From Channa striata (Eukaryota; Chordata; Actinopteri; Anabantiformes; Channidae): 64,000 nucleotides of DNA. The DNA lies in assembly GCA_033026295.1 (NCBI GenBank), contig CM065168.1:40188875-40252874 (forward strand), read 5' to 3'. Positions 13,510 to 50,643 of this stretch are shown in pieces. The notes under the pieces are model-generated. The model was not told the origin of the DNA, ran no database searches, and saw nothing but the letters and a program-made list of their open reading frames with translations. The position numbers and the translations under genes are program-made. Position 1 is the stretch's first letter. Each line of letters begins with the position of its first letter.

Positions 13510-14988
13510 ATCGAGACAAACTGAATACATTGCCTTTGAAGAGCGGCGAGTGCCGGCCACGGACTGGAGCCTGGAATTCTAAAAAGGCATGCACAAAATG
13601 TGTGATGAAACTTTCAGCACCACGGACAGCCGCCCTCCAGAAGCCTGATGAGAGGGCGAGTGAGTGGCTGAGATGCAGAGGTTGGAGAAAAGAAAAGGGA
13701 GAAGGCAGTGAAGTAGTTTGATAATTACGCAGAAAACATCATCTTCCCCATCCTGTGTATTTCCCCATTCTCAAAGTGGCAGCGCGCGACCCTTAACACA
13801 CACACGCACACACTCCTGCGGCAAGACCCAGCTTTTCCCAGTTTTTCCCCTGTCTCTGTGTCTTAGGCTGAATAATGCAGGGCCTTTACCCAGCGCTCAA
13901 GCATGAGTGGATAATCTGGCCACAAGGACAGGCTGTGTCAACATTTCCCTTTACTTCCTTATTTATTTATTTACCCACCCGCTGTAGGACTTGGTGAGGG
14001 CGAAGGAGGATATGTGCATGGCTAACAGCATGCTGGCAAAGCAGATGACCTGCTTTCAGAAGGTTCAGTTTGGAGAGGAAAAAAAAGTTTAAAGAGAGGA
14101 GTGTAGCAAACTAAATATAGGAGCTTGTACGCAGGATTTTTAGGGAGTCCACAAATCTTTTTGAAGTAGTCCTATAGCGCACACGTATATATTGTGATTT
14201 ATTATCAATGAATCCCACAATTGTTCATCAGCTGCGGGTTCAGCTGTCACTGGGCAATAAGGCGGGAACACACTGGACATATTACCAATCCTCAATCCTC
14301 CTTCAAGAACCCTGAAGCGAAGTTATGAACCCACGAGCTGGATGTGAGTGCCGCTACTGCATTGACGATTTAAGTGTCTAAAGTCTGCAGCTCTCTCAAC
14401 TGGTGTCCCCAAAATCCATTTTGCAGAACAGCCTACCGAGGTTTAATTTGTGGCACGTTTAAAAAAAATAATGTCACTTACAATGACTCTGCAATTCTGA
14501 ATCATGTTTACTGGGGCTTTTGTTTCCTTTGCCTAAATAACTGTTACAATATGACTCTTAGCAGAGCCAATTGCGAGCTCTAATCCGCTTTAATTTGTGA
14601 TTGCTTGTAATTCAAAATGCTAGCCCACGAAGCCACAGGAGATTTATTGTTTAAATGTCCTCCTCCACTGTATTGCAAACCGGGATACTGATAACAGAAA
14701 TAAATATCCTGTATATATATCCTGAGCTCTCATGGTGGCATTCAAGGAAATTACCATAAAAATCACTGTACAAATATTTTGGCATCAATCATAGAGCATA
14801 AATTGCTAAATAGCTGGGAGTCCTCTTAGCATTCATAGGGAATGATTTCATTGGCATTCCTGTGGCAGACGACTTTAGCCTCACACATTGCTCACACAAA
14901 TTAGAATGTGAGAATTAAGAGGGATTTCATAGAGCACGATAAGTGTATTTTAAAATCACAACTGATTAAGTTGAGGGAAAGGAGGTAG

Positions 14989-15008
14989 GTGTGTGTGTGT
15001 GTGTGTGT
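14989..15008. repeat. (GT)n microsatellite
   Basis: Ten GT units. Confidence 0.95.
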
Positions 15009-15679
15009 TGGTAGGTTAGGTAATTATCTCCTAGCACACACACCACTGCTGCTCTTCTGCTGCATGAGAACAGCTCCACTATGCCAGGATCAAAGTGCTC
15101 AGCATCCAAAAAAAGTCCAAGCTTGGATTACCTGATGTTAACACACACATGGCAACCCCGTGGATGACATGAGCCTGTGTGTTATGATCAAGCAGCACAT
15201 AATGCTGAAGATGACTCAGGTTCTTCAAAGGAAAGCTAAGTTTGTCCCGGCATATGATTTATTTTGTCTACCAAGGTAATTTATTATTGATTTCAGGAGC
15301 AGGATGTTCGAGCTCTTACTGAGAGCTGTGGAAGTTCGGGAAGGCAACCTTTCAGAAAAGTAGTTTGGAGACACTGGGGCGCTTAGTCTGCTGTTTTCCC
15401 TTTAATTAGAAGAGGAACGTCAAGCAGCAAAAGTTTGGAACAAAAAAAATAATAATAATTTACAAGAGGCGAGTTTAGCAGCGGTTCATCAATTAAACCG
15501 AAAACCAACTTTGGGAAGTTGCCGCCTGCTCGCGCGCTGACTCACGCGAGCCGCCCGTTCCAACTTTACGGGGCTAAATTTCCCCAACGAAACGCGTGCG
15601 CGCGGCGGAGCACGAGCCCGGGAGGAGGCTGCTCGCTGCGCCAAATGTCAGCGTCGCGTCGGAGATGCTCGTGTCCTAC

Positions 15680-15760
15680 CTGCTCGTAGCAGTTCTCCCA
15701 GGTGAGGTTCAGGAGGCACGAGGAGAACAGCTCGTCTTCGCCCCGGGCACAGCCGTCCAT
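15680..15760 (-). CDS. ppargc1a: Candidate far-upstream alternative first coding exon of ppargc1a (PGC-1alpha)
   Basis: Seen: in a CpG-rich block, an ATG at 15760 in optimal context (ACC ATG G) opens 27 codons beginning MDGCARGEDELFSSCLLN, then a good donor CAG|GTAGGA in phase 0. Known: PGC-1alpha exon 2 (starting CAALVGED...) is entered in phase 0; human PPARGC1A lies next to DHX15 on the same strand; and a brain-type promoter far upstream of the usual exon 1, towards DHX15, has been reported in human. Inferred: this exon splices to ppargc1a exon 2 beyond the left edge. The peptide resembles the N-terminus of PGC-1beta (DEELSSFFLNYL) more than the MAWDMCNQDS start of PGC-1alpha. Neither the canonical exon 1 nor exon 2 is in the window. 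Alternative: a first exon of another gene. Confidence 0.6.
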
Positions 15761-15890
15761 GGTGTGCGCCAGCCGCGTGGCGTGGAGGAGTCCGCGGAGT
15801 TTCAAACCGGAGCGTCTGTCGTCTGTGTCCGTCGTCCCTCGACGCGTGTCTCTGTGTGTCTGTGTCTGGGTTCGTGTCCCCCTCCTTCCG

Positions 15891-15948
15891 CCTTCTTCTC
15901 CTTCCTTCTCTTCTCCTCCTCCTTCTTCTTCTTCTTCTTCTCTCCTCC
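15891..15948. repeat. 58-nt pure polypyrimidine/polypurine tract
   Basis: Uninterrupted C/T on the plus strand, ending in a run of CTT repeats (GAA on the transcribed sense). Such tracts in promoters can form triplex (H-DNA) and are nuclease-sensitive; that behaviour is inferred. Confidence 0.85.
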
Positions 15949-16014
15949 GTCCTGTGCTGGGGGAGATATCACACGATTAGCGTCGGTGCGCCGGCTGCTG
16001 CTGCTGCTGCCCCG

Positions 16015-16022
16015 GTCACGTG
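16015..16022. promoter_or_regulatory. GTCACGTG E-box (USF/TFEB-CLEAR type)
   Basis: GGTCACGTGGG contains a perfect CACGTG core with the 5' GT flank favoured by USF and MiT/TFE factors. It is 255 bp upstream of the candidate ppargc1a ATG. TFEB regulation of PGC-1alpha through CLEAR sites is known in mammals; its use here is inference. Confidence 0.4.
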
Positions 16023-16060
16023 GGCGCCTTCTCCCCAAAAAACGGAGTAGTTGTGTTGTG

Positions 16061-16090
16061 GAAGGTGGTGGTTCCGAAGGTGGTGGTTCC
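16061..16090. repeat. 15-bp tandem duplication
   Basis: GAAGGTGGTGGTTCC occurs twice, head to tail (16061-16075, 16076-16090). Confidence 0.9.
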
Positions 16091-16480
16091 CAACGTGGGG
16101 TCCGCGGACCGCGTCGAGGTGTCAGGGGTCAGTGATTGGACAGCGAAGGCTCTAATACCTTTTGTCATTTCACTCCACATGCACAAGAAAACCATCACCT
16201 GTGGTGCTGGTGAACACCACTTTGTGCACAAGAGTATTATAAAAATAAAAAGGTTTCATGGCTTGGAGGAATTTGTTGAGAAAAATTCATAATGCAACAA
16301 AGTGCTATGGAAAGACTTACATTTTTTTCTTTGTGCCAATTCATCTACTTTTTTGGCAGTTTGCAACCAGTGTTAGGTGCATTACAACCACCGTCTGAGT
16401 TTTGCCCTGAGCCCCTTTCTAATATAGCCTCACTGATGCTGAAGATTATTTTATTTCGTTGGGGCAGTCTATTCTAGAAT
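16081..16480 (+). repeat. Probable dispersed repeat next to the CpG promoter
   Basis: TGGTGGTTCCCAACGTGGGG followed by TCCGCGGACC, then GTGAACACCACTTTGTGCAC and AGGTTTCATGGCTTGGAGGA, resembles the start of a common interspersed element (GGTTCCCAAACTGGGGTCCGCGGACC). The class is not assigned. Confidence 0.4.
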
Positions 16481-19400
16481 CTATTAACTTAGCTTCTTAA
16501 TCATAACCAACTTCTTTCTGTGTCCAGTAATGGATCAAACCTACAGGAGGTATGTGACCTCAAAGTTCAGTGAATCACAGCAGATCAAACCTGCAATGGG
16601 AATTTAGGACATTCCTCAAAATTCATACTTAGATTTTTACAAATATATCATGATTTTTTGTACTATTTCACGTTGCGGTTTAGGGTTGGACTCCTGACTG
16701 TGCTGCATTCAGGTCAGCTACCTCCCAGTGTTTTCCAGCCGTCCCATTTGATGGCACTGCATGATGTCTGATTCTTCAGGACTTGACTGTGTATGTTCTT
16801 TGAATGACTTTCAAGCCCATGACTTGTGACTTCATTTGTATTTCAGTCTTTTGACTTGGAAAATCGTCCTTCTCAAGTGTCCACTATCCACTCTCATTTT
16901 CCTGATACACTGTGAGTGCATCTGACAGCGAATAATTGCTTTGCCCAAACTGGGAGGAATTGTGCTTTTGGCAATGCAGAGCAGCAGCCACACAACAGGA
17001 GATACCTCAGATTATCAAATTTGGACATTTTTTAAAAAAAGTTTCAGTGCAATGATCAGCTACAGCAATTAGTGAGGGATGGTGGACTCGGCCAGATCAG
17101 TGCAACAAAAGGCATCTACTTGGCTCAGACTCTGACGTGTTGTAGCACATGACGTAATTAATAACATTAATCATAGCTTCATTATTTTTAGCTGATCCAG
17201 TTTCCTGCCCCTGTTGTTGAGCATGTTTGCTTGTAGTGGAGCCATCCTTACACCCAAGCTTCTCCTACAATGGTGAGTGGAAAAATCTGCAATAAAAAAA
17301 AGCTCAACTAAAATTTTCACCATAAGACTTTTCTGTGCAGCTAAACGTCGAAGAATAAATGCCAACTGAAGACTAATGAATTTTCAGGGCTGTCCGCTTT
17401 TCTTTAAATTATAGGTTATAATGATTTGGACATTATGTGAGATTAATTGTGCTATGATATACCAGAAAAGCACCTTACAGTTGGCCTTTGTGTCTGGTGT
17501 TGGATCATTCTTCTTGTATGAAAAAGAGAAAAACAAGCATAAAAACTGGGAGACGTCACTCTCAAAATGAAGTGAGGGGCAAAGAAATGTCCCTGTACGT
17601 AAACCTTGACACTTATGCATGAGTGAGATTAGTGGAAGCTGAACATTTCAACTTGGAAAGGATTTTATATTTGAAATACTTTGTTTTGCAACATTTCAAC
17701 ATTAAGATCATCTTTTATATGTGCCTTAAATTGAGTGTTTGATTGAATTTTAATTGTTGTTGAAGTCACATCTACTATGTTAGACTATGAGTTGTGGGTT
17801 TAATCAAGCCCAGCATGATGGATGAAAGTGAAAAGTGTGCCTCGTTAAAGTTAAATTTAATTCATACAGACTTGGACAAAAACCATTTTCAGTGCAACAC
17901 GACGGCCATTAGAATGATCGCAAAGCTCTGCAGAAAATCTTCGTCCATCACAACAAACCCAGTAATATTAGGCTGTCGAATCCGTGTTATCCACGTGCAG
18001 CCATGCTGAGCGCAGAAAATCTTTTCACTTCTCTGGAAAGCACAAGGAAGGCAGCTAGCAGAGCTCATTTAGAGAGCTGTCTTTTAGTACACTATTTATC
18101 GTGACGTGAGACCCGTGCAGTTAGACGGTCCTTTTGTTCATCGGTTTTCTTTGCTGGCCTCCTTGCGTTTGATCAGACGCGTTTGCCACGCATGGTCTGC
18201 ACCCGTTTGAAGCCGGGTCAATTGGCCGAGCGCTGTGCATTTTCTTTTTCTGCAGAATCGGGTAAGAGCTCACTGCAGTGGTGAGGGTACAGAAAGAGAG
18301 AAGACGTTCTCCGTGGCGATTGGCCACGACACTTTCATGCAGTCAACTCTCATGAGGCCTGTTAGAAATGTTCATGCTGCAAATTGTGGAGTGAAAAAAA
18401 CATAAAAACCCAAACAGGTTTATGTGATTTTACACCTTTTAATAACTGCGCTGCACGGTTTAATTTAAAAATTAACTGTCCTTCTGGTAAGAATAAAAGT
18501 GATGGCCCCAGCTTTGAGAGAACGCAGGCCGCAGCATGCAGGTTAACAAGATAAAAATATGCAAACAAAATGAAATCTGTCATCATCAACCATTATCTGT
18601 CCTGTGCTGTAGATTAATTTAAAGATTGTGGAGTGCCATTGATTCGCACAGCACAGGGGGGAGTGCCAGGGCACAAGAGAAACCACAAACGACAACGCCA
18701 GCTTCTTTCTGAATAAATGGCACGGCTCGGCTTGTTCAAATACTTGTGCCTGTATCTTCTGTGTTCTTTCGCTGATTGGTTCCTTCTTCTGCCCAGTGAT
18801 GCATGAGAGCTTTTCACTGAATCAAATCAACAGCCTGAGATAATTCAGTGTGACAATGTAACAACTGTGTTAGTGAGATTTTTATGCGGGGATATTCATG
18901 CGTATCTCACGGAGGCTGCGGCAGTAGAAATTGGGCGAAAGTTCACAACCATGACCAATCGGGTGGAGCTGTGAAGGAACAAGCGAGGGTCAAATCAAAT
19001 ATTGGTTCCTCGTCCTCCTGCAGGTAGCGACTGCACATTTCTGCACAGGTGCCTTCAGTGGTTGCGTGATTCATTTCAAACTGGCAGCCCATTTTAAACA
19101 CGCAGTCTACATGCCACATCTCCCTTACATAGCCAATCTATCAAGCCTAACCCGGCGGTATGTGCATATACTCCCATATCACAGAGAAGGCTGGAAAGCA
19201 ACTGTCATAGATGGCATGATTGAATTGTTCCCTTGCACTGTCACCAGAGGGGCTATTACTTCAAATTAGCATACAAATTCAAACCAGGACAGATGGATTT
19301 GTCACATTCCAGTCGCCATCTTCCTGCAAGATTGGCTGTGCTTGTGCTGTGCGATGGAGATAAGACACCTGTCTCGGCTCCGATTGGCGGTGGCCCTAGT

Positions 19401-21045
19401 GTTGGGGGGGTAGGGGGGGTAGGGGGGGAGACTGGCGTGGGATGGGACGACTGGGTGGGTGGATGGATTTCCTGAAACGCTGAGGTGTTCTGCAATAAAC
19501 TTCCCTACCCACGGTCTCAAATGATGATGAGGCACCATCCAGGACTCTGTGGGTGGCGGGAGATTGAGCTGTACCAAACTGGTGATTCATACTGTTTGGA
19601 AACAAGCTCAACAATACTTGTCTGGTATTTGTTTGTGTTTGCTACTTTTGGTGAGTTACTGTCAAAGAGCCACATAAAATGGTCCCTAACATCAGGAGAG
19701 GGTGCAAGAATGGGTGCGTAACAGCTGTGGGGCAAGATAAACTGTATATTCTTGCGTTGCTTAGCTCCGCACATACTGTTGACCTCAAATAACTTGTCAC
19801 TTTTTAATAGCTAAACAATGGGGAGGCAGAAAATCTCATTCCAATTGTGCCAAAACTGCATTTTTAATGTGTGAACATCTTGGCCTCGTGTAGCCTCACA
19901 CCAGACACTAACAAAATACAACTTGGAGACATAATGATTTTCATTTGTAATTATGGCAGTGTGAATCAATGGGAAGTATTGAGCATGAAAAACTGTTCTT
20001 ACCTCAGGATCAATTCCATATAATTTCCAGATCAGCTCAAACTAATGGGTTTTCTATTGGCTTCACTTTGGAGAGAGACTAATCTCTCTGGCGCTATTTT
20101 GTGGTCCTGAGCACATTTCTTAGCAAAAGGCCATCCACTTAAAAACTTGTCTCCCAATAGTCCAAAAATATTAACACATGCTAATTTCCTGACTTAGCAT
20201 ATTACACAATCTGCAGGCTTAATTTAAAACTCCCTTAACAGGTCTAGTATCTCTGCCTGCCTACTTCCAGACACTACAGAGATTGTGAAAAATGCTTACC
20301 GGTTCATTTCTGCCTCTATCCTTAGGTCAATGTGATGTATATTTGCTTACAATTTATGTAAAGTTAAGACGCAGACAGAGCAAAGCAAGGTTATCACAAA
20401 GGCCACTACGGGCCTGAGAAAAACTGGTTTAATAAAACGCGTTTGATGTTCAAAGATTCTGAACAAAATGAGATCTTTGATTAACAATTGTGTCAAGAGA
20501 AAGGATTGCTCAATCTCACATGTTTTTGCTTTTTCATACAATTTGCATCACAGCTGCAAATTATTGACCTCTGGGGCAGGAAGTCCACTGATTAGCTGTT
20601 AGATTTGTTAAGTTTCATTTGTACATGATTAGAAACTAAATATATTTGGGTCTGACAAAATAACTAGTTGGGCCACTTTCTATTATGGAAAATCGGTATT
20701 TAAAAAAACATTATTAAAAGAATGCTGCTGATTTAGCATCACAATACTGTAACACATTTAAACTCACAGTGGGCAGTAGAAACTAAACTAAACCAAAGAA
20801 AAGGAGCGGTTAGGTTTTTCAGTCCTCATTTTCTTCTTCCCTGTCAGAACACACAATGCAACTCGACCGCTGACAGACAGATTCAGGTGTGCTGTGGTTG
20901 TGTTGAAGTCCTAGTGTAGCCCCAAACGGGGATGAGGAGCAGGTTACAGAGGTCTGATATTCTCACTTCTCTCACACACTGCACTTCCATCCACTGACTG
21001 TTACCCCCCAGGGACTAAGACCAAGCACTGCTCTAAAGAACTGGG
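16481..21045. other. Anonymous spacer
   Basis: No gene recognised. Open frames are short, without splice or family support. The G-run tract at 19.4 kb is the only structured feature. 20,820-21,045 would be the 3' UTR of the unidentified gene, but no AATAAA was found close by. Confidence 0.5.
19404..19428 (+). repeat. Tandem (GGGGGGGTA) tract, G-quadruplex motif
   Basis: Three runs of seven G separated by TA (19404-19410, 19413-19419, 19422-19428), with further GGG runs at 19439 and 19444. The pattern satisfies a G-quadruplex motif on the plus strand. Confidence 0.85.
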
Positions 21046-21892
21046 CTACAGGCTGCTGAGATCACAGAGGTCCTCCATGGCAGAGCGGACCTCATAGTGC
21101 TGGGAAAAAAATACAAGATTGGTTTAAGTCTTTGACCACTTAAACATATGAACATTGTTCTTATTTAGAGAGAAAGTACCTACTTTGACATATGAGCTAA
21201 AAAGGTTTTTCCAAACAGCGTTCTTTAACTTTTCTGGTTCATGGTTGCTGCAGTCTGCAGAAAAAGACAGAATTCAGGCCAGTTTTTAGAAAACTACTAA
21301 AAGTTTCTACAGTCTTCAGTCCCGACCAACGCTGACTCAAGTGAGCAGCAGAAGCTTCGCGCAGCTCCCTTTGGAGACACGCATGGCTTTGTGCAACCTT
21401 TTCTCTCCCTACATATGCAACAATACCTCCTAAGACTTGTAAACACACTTTGGTGCGTAAAAAATAACAGTGAAAGGCCCCTTAGACACACCTCGACACA
21501 GAACTACGCAGGACATTGGCTACTGTTTTCACAGGCTGCGTAGAACTCCCTGGAAACACAAACCGGCTCAGATGTGTGAAAACCACTTTGAGAAACTTAA
21601 AACGTAGTACTCCTTCAGAAGAACAAAAAAGTGCTTTTTATGAGCGTTGTATGTGTTTAGGTAGTAACCACAATCAAACCTTCTTGGCAGTGGGACCCAA
21701 CGGTGTACGAACCCTCTCAGGCAGAGGCACCTAGCTGCAGACAAAGATCAAAGTGCTGACGAAGACAGTCAACTTTTAACCTCGGGGAAAAGTTTTCAAC
21801 TCCATCCCGAAGTTCATCTTTTTCGGCCTGTTTCTGGGGCTTATCGCCTAGACCAATGGCTTTCCCTAAGCCTAATCCCTCAACTTTATTGC
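21046..21892 (-). CDS. Unidentified gene, three candidate 3'-terminal exons
   Basis: Three exons on the minus strand join in phase: 21892-21731 (acceptor CTGTCTTTAG|GC, donor CTAG|GTGCCT, 53 codons), 21254-21184 (acceptor TTTTTCTGCAG|AC, donor AAA|GTAGGT, 23 codons) and 21099-21046 (acceptor TTTTTTTCCCAG|CAC, 17 codons then TAG). The joined peptide is hydrophilic and globular-looking: a Gly/Lys segment (EGLGLGKAIGLGDKPQKQAE), then RLKVDCLRQHFDLCLQLD, EPEKLKNAVWKNLFSSYVK and a C-terminus HYEVRSAMEDLCDLSSL. The last intron is 84 bp, typical of compact fish genes. I do not recognise the family. No convincing exon upstream of 21,892 was found; the donor AAG|GTAAAG at 22,738 has a usable phase but only a short open frame. 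It could be a real small gene, a decayed gene or chance. Confidence 0.4.
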
Positions 21893-22952
21893 CTAAAGAC
21901 AGAGACACAGCAAGTAGACATCAAAGAACTAGCAGTAATGAAGGCCAACCGCTTCACATCGCCTTTCATCTGGGCCAGCAAATGGCACCTGAACACACCG
22001 CAAAAAACTACAGCCAACGGCCAGCTAATATGTAGATTGTGATTGTGCGTGAGGAGAAGGCAGAGTGAAAGACCTGTCCAATAAGGAGGTGTAAATAGCC
22101 CTGGGTTTCTTCTCATGGACTCTCACAATCAATCAGCTGAAAAACGCCATCAACTGGGGTCCAACTAGTTCCAAAGGTGCGAAAGACAACAATAACTAAT
22201 CCAACAGATGCTCACTGGTGGTCTAACATTAGCCGATGGCTGTCAGCCTGCTGCATCGACGCCCTAACCTTAACAATCTTGTCTAGGTACATAGTCAGTC
22301 TAAATCAACGACTTCCTACAACTAATATCCGTTACTTCCTGCCACAGGTGCTAGCCTGCAACCAGACTCTATTACTCTCAAGGGTCCAGAAAGAACTCCG
22401 CATCATGGTGGGCTCCCCCGTTACATCTTCAGAGGATCCTCTTAAGTCTCGTGGTACAAACACTAGATGGAAATTCATGCTCTGCCACCCACAGGCAGTT
22501 TGCCCCGTTAAGCTGCTGACCATCACAATGAGAGGAGAAGTGCCCAAAAAACTCTGTCTGATTTTGTTGTGAAAAGATCCTTTTAAATTTGGTGTTGGAC
22601 TTAAAGTTGACAGCAGTGAACTGACTGTAATAAAAATGAAACAAGAACAAAGTTATGTCAATAACTGTTACTATGATTTTTTTTTTTAGGTCACTGCAGT
22701 GCTTAGAATTCATGCTTCCCCCAACTGCAAGCTTTACCTTCCACATTAGGGAGGCACTGACACAAAGCAGTACAGCCAGAACAGGCTCCAGCACAGCAGG
22801 GATTTCACACTGATCTTGTTCTGAAACATTTGTAATTAACATTCCCCCTCACTCCAACTGTTTCTGAAGCTATCAATATCCCAGTAAGAAGATTTAACTT
22901 CCCTGAAGAGGAAGGAAACGAGCCGGATGTGGCAGGTTAAAACATGACTGCT

Positions 22953-23003
<51 letters not shown>

Positions 23004-23065
23004 GGTTAAGTGAAAAGTTTATGCACAGATTATCCTGTTATTTAAATGCTGACACTGGAAAACGT
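21893..23065. other. Spacer between the unidentified exons and dhx15 3' end
   Basis: Would contain any 5' exons of the unidentified minus-strand gene; none is convincing. The donor at 22,738 (AAG|GTAAAG) and the (GT)23 tract are the visible features. Confidence 0.4.
22955..23000. repeat. (GT)23 microsatellite
   Basis: Twenty-three perfect GT units, the longest in the window, just beyond the inferred dhx15 3' end. Confidence 0.97.
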
Positions 23066-23087
23066 TTTATTACAAAGTCATTTTATT
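23066..23087 (-). terminator. dhx15: Tandem polyadenylation signals for dhx15
   Basis: Two AATAAA hexamers on the minus strand (23087-23082 and 23071-23066) lie about 500 nt past the dhx15 stop codon. They are the first close canonical pair after the stop, so the 3' UTR is inferred to be about 0.5 kb. A long CA tract (in transcript sense) follows at 23000-22955. Confidence 0.6.
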
Positions 23088-23582
23088 AAGTTGAACCCTT
23101 GACAGTAAACGTGACCAGGACGCCCCTCTGAGTATCTCCATGACAAGAGAACATTACACTATGACTGCATCAAAATACAGTATAAATTACAGTGGATCAA
23201 AAGCTTCTCTCCGTGGGCTAATGCCGTTTTAGTAGAAGCAAAACAGCAGCCAAGAATCCAGAGCTGGGATTTGTTATTATTGATGTCTTTATGGGGAATG
23301 CAGAAATTTACATAAAATATCATGCTTCAGGCAGAAACGGTGGTCATACAGTACATTTCTAATAGTGCTTTACACTCTGGGCTTTAAAAAAATGATGACA
23401 TAAGTTGGCCTTCAAAGGTAACAGGACACCATCAATTATGAAAATACATCAAACATGGCAAGACAAGAACTATAATTCAAAATGAGGTTTGGTGGATGTA
23501 TAAAATATATACAGTGCTCAAAATGAGTTCAGATTTGACTGTACAAATGCAGAGGATGCTGCTGCGGCGCATGCGAACCTTC

Positions 23583-50356
<26,774 letters not shown>

Positions 50357-50520
50357 GTTGCCACCGGTATCCGTCTGAATAGCGGCTTTAGCGGCTAGTT
50401 GCTTCATGCATTCTGGCAAAATGGCGACCGGAAGCTCTTACCTCATTCTTATTATCCTTGACAAAATGAGTCGAAAGCCGCGGTTCACCGTGAGACCAGA
50501 TCAGCAGGCTGCACAGGCGA
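50357..50520 (-). promoter_or_regulatory. dhx15: dhx15 proximal promoter / 5' UTR with YY1 and ETS-type sites
   Basis: On the plus strand, AAAATGGCG (50418-50426) matches the YY1 core and runs directly into ACCGGAAG (50427-50434), an ETS/GABPA core, 62-78 bp upstream of the dhx15 ATG. The sequence is moderately CpG-rich and no TATA box is seen. Adjacent YY1 and ETS sites are typical of TATA-less housekeeping promoters, where YY1 usually sits near the transcription start; the exact start is inferred, not seen. Confidence 0.6.
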
Positions 50521-50624
50521 GATCCCGGTTTGACGGAGTCCTGCATATGATGCCGTGCACGACAGTGGTTGAGTGATGCGGAGGAGGATGCAGGAGGTCT
50601 GCTTCTTCTCGGTCGGGTCGGGAC

Positions 50625-50643
50625 GATGATGATGATGATGATG
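50625..50643. repeat. (GAT)n microsatellite upstream of dhx15
   Basis: Six GAT units about 270 bp upstream of the dhx15 ATG. Confidence 0.9.

Larger units (their letters stand above)
1..15679 (-). other. Inferred first intron of ppargc1a (no recognised exon)
   Basis: No exon of a known gene was recognised on either strand. The canonical ppargc1a exon 1 (MAWD...) and exon 2 are absent. Contents: the dispersed repeats, Tc1 relics and microsatellites listed separately, an orphan frame near 1-1.4 kb, and G/C homopolymer runs (4373-4386, 6118-6126). The rest is anonymous AT-rich sequence. It is an intron only if the 15.7 kb exon call is right. Confidence 0.5.
15520..16130 (-). promoter_or_regulatory. 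ppargc1a: CpG-rich promoter region of the candidate ppargc1a upstream exon
   Basis: This is the densest CpG block in the window, with repeated CGCG and GCGCGC motifs around 15,530-15,660. Upstream of the ATG, in transcript sense, lie a 58-nt purine tract (15948-15891), a CAG/CTG run (15995-16009) and an E-box GTCACGTG (16015-16022). No TATA box is apparent. A CpG-island promoter fits a brain/housekeeping type start; the transcription start is not visible. Confidence 0.6.

Noticed and set aside
13238..13594. Minus-strand frames with Thr-His repeats
   Set aside because: The THTHTH stretch is simply the translated (TG)n microsatellite.
22177..22572. 131-codon plus-strand frame, considered as a gene or mitochondrial insertion
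   Set aside because: The sequence has a mitochondrial-looking base style in places, but its translation matches no mitochondrial protein and no gene I know.
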